Shown one piece after another: positions 63,796 through 64,000 of a stretch of 64,000 nucleotides of DNA. The stretch is from Bursaphelenchus xylophilus (lineage: Eukaryota > Nematoda > Chromadorea > Rhabditida > Aphelenchoididae). The notes beneath the pieces were generated by a model, which was not told the DNA's origin, did not search any database, and saw only the letters and a program-made list of their open reading frames with translations. The stretch's first letter is position 1, and each line of letters begins with the position of its first letter. The DNA is taken from the NCBI GenBank assembly GCA_904066235.2, contig CAJFCV020000006.1:186001-250000 (forward strand), written 5' to 3'. A program made the translations under genes and the position numbers.

Positions 63796-64000
63796 GAATT
63801 CAGTGAATATAAGCGTACTGTAAATTCTTACGACGATTTTAGTTTTTTTTCGCCTGTCCGGCGCCTATCTGCCGGTAAAGACCGAAATCGCCAGACCGAG
63901 CTTGGAAATTAAAAAACAGTGGGTAGGAAATTGGATAACACTACATTAGAAACATAATAAAAAAAGAATTCAGTGAATATAAGCGTACTGTAAATTCTTA
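63796..64000 (+). repeat. Satellite array at the right window edge
   Basis: One complete gacc/cgcc monomer and part of the next. The 63796 monomer does not carry the gtaaaAaccg marker that would open another 6-mer unit. The array is cut by the window end, not by a sequence boundary. Confidence 0.95.

Overview
The window is nuclear eukaryotic satellite DNA. Apart from one 1,057-bp insertion, all 64 kb is a head-to-tail tandem array of a monomer of about 169 bp (168-171 bp, about 38% GC in a hand-counted copy at 175-343). Nearly every monomer carries one EcoRI site (GAATTC). Dividing length by period gives roughly 370 monomers. The array runs off both ends of the window in one constant orientation. 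Chromatosome-sized monomers in long homogeneous arrays are typical of centromeric or pericentromeric heterochromatin in plants and animals. I do not recognise this satellite and cannot name the organism. There is no convincing protein gene, rRNA, tRNA or CRISPR array.

Layout: (1) 1-8130, left part of the array; the last 1.4 kb before the insertion is a 4-monomer higher-order repeat (HOR). (2) 8131-9187, a small non-autonomous LTR retrotransposon (TRIM-like), read on the minus strand. It has two 212-bp LTRs that look identical (8131-8342 and 8976-9187), TG...CA ends, a 4-bp target duplication, a tRNA-primer-like binding site, a polypurine tract, and only 633 bp of interior with no recognisable gag or pol. 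(3) 9188-64000, the array again. Its monomers fall into diagnostic variant types arranged as nested HORs: an 8-mer at 12.3-14.8 kb, units with an internal run of 2, 3 or 4 copies at 32-37.5 kb, a recurring 8-monomer module at 41-46.5 kb, a 19-mer of about 3.22 kb tandemly duplicated at 51.4-57.9 kb, and a 6-mer/10-mer family at 60.1-63.8 kb.

Nothing here forms a pathway. The satellite evolves by unequal exchange or conversion of multi-monomer blocks, and the retroelement entered it recently. The two least expected observations are the hairpin-rich architecture of the retroelement, including two diverged copies of one hairpin that differ by two compensatory base-pair changes, and the readable history of block duplication recorded in the order of monomer variants.
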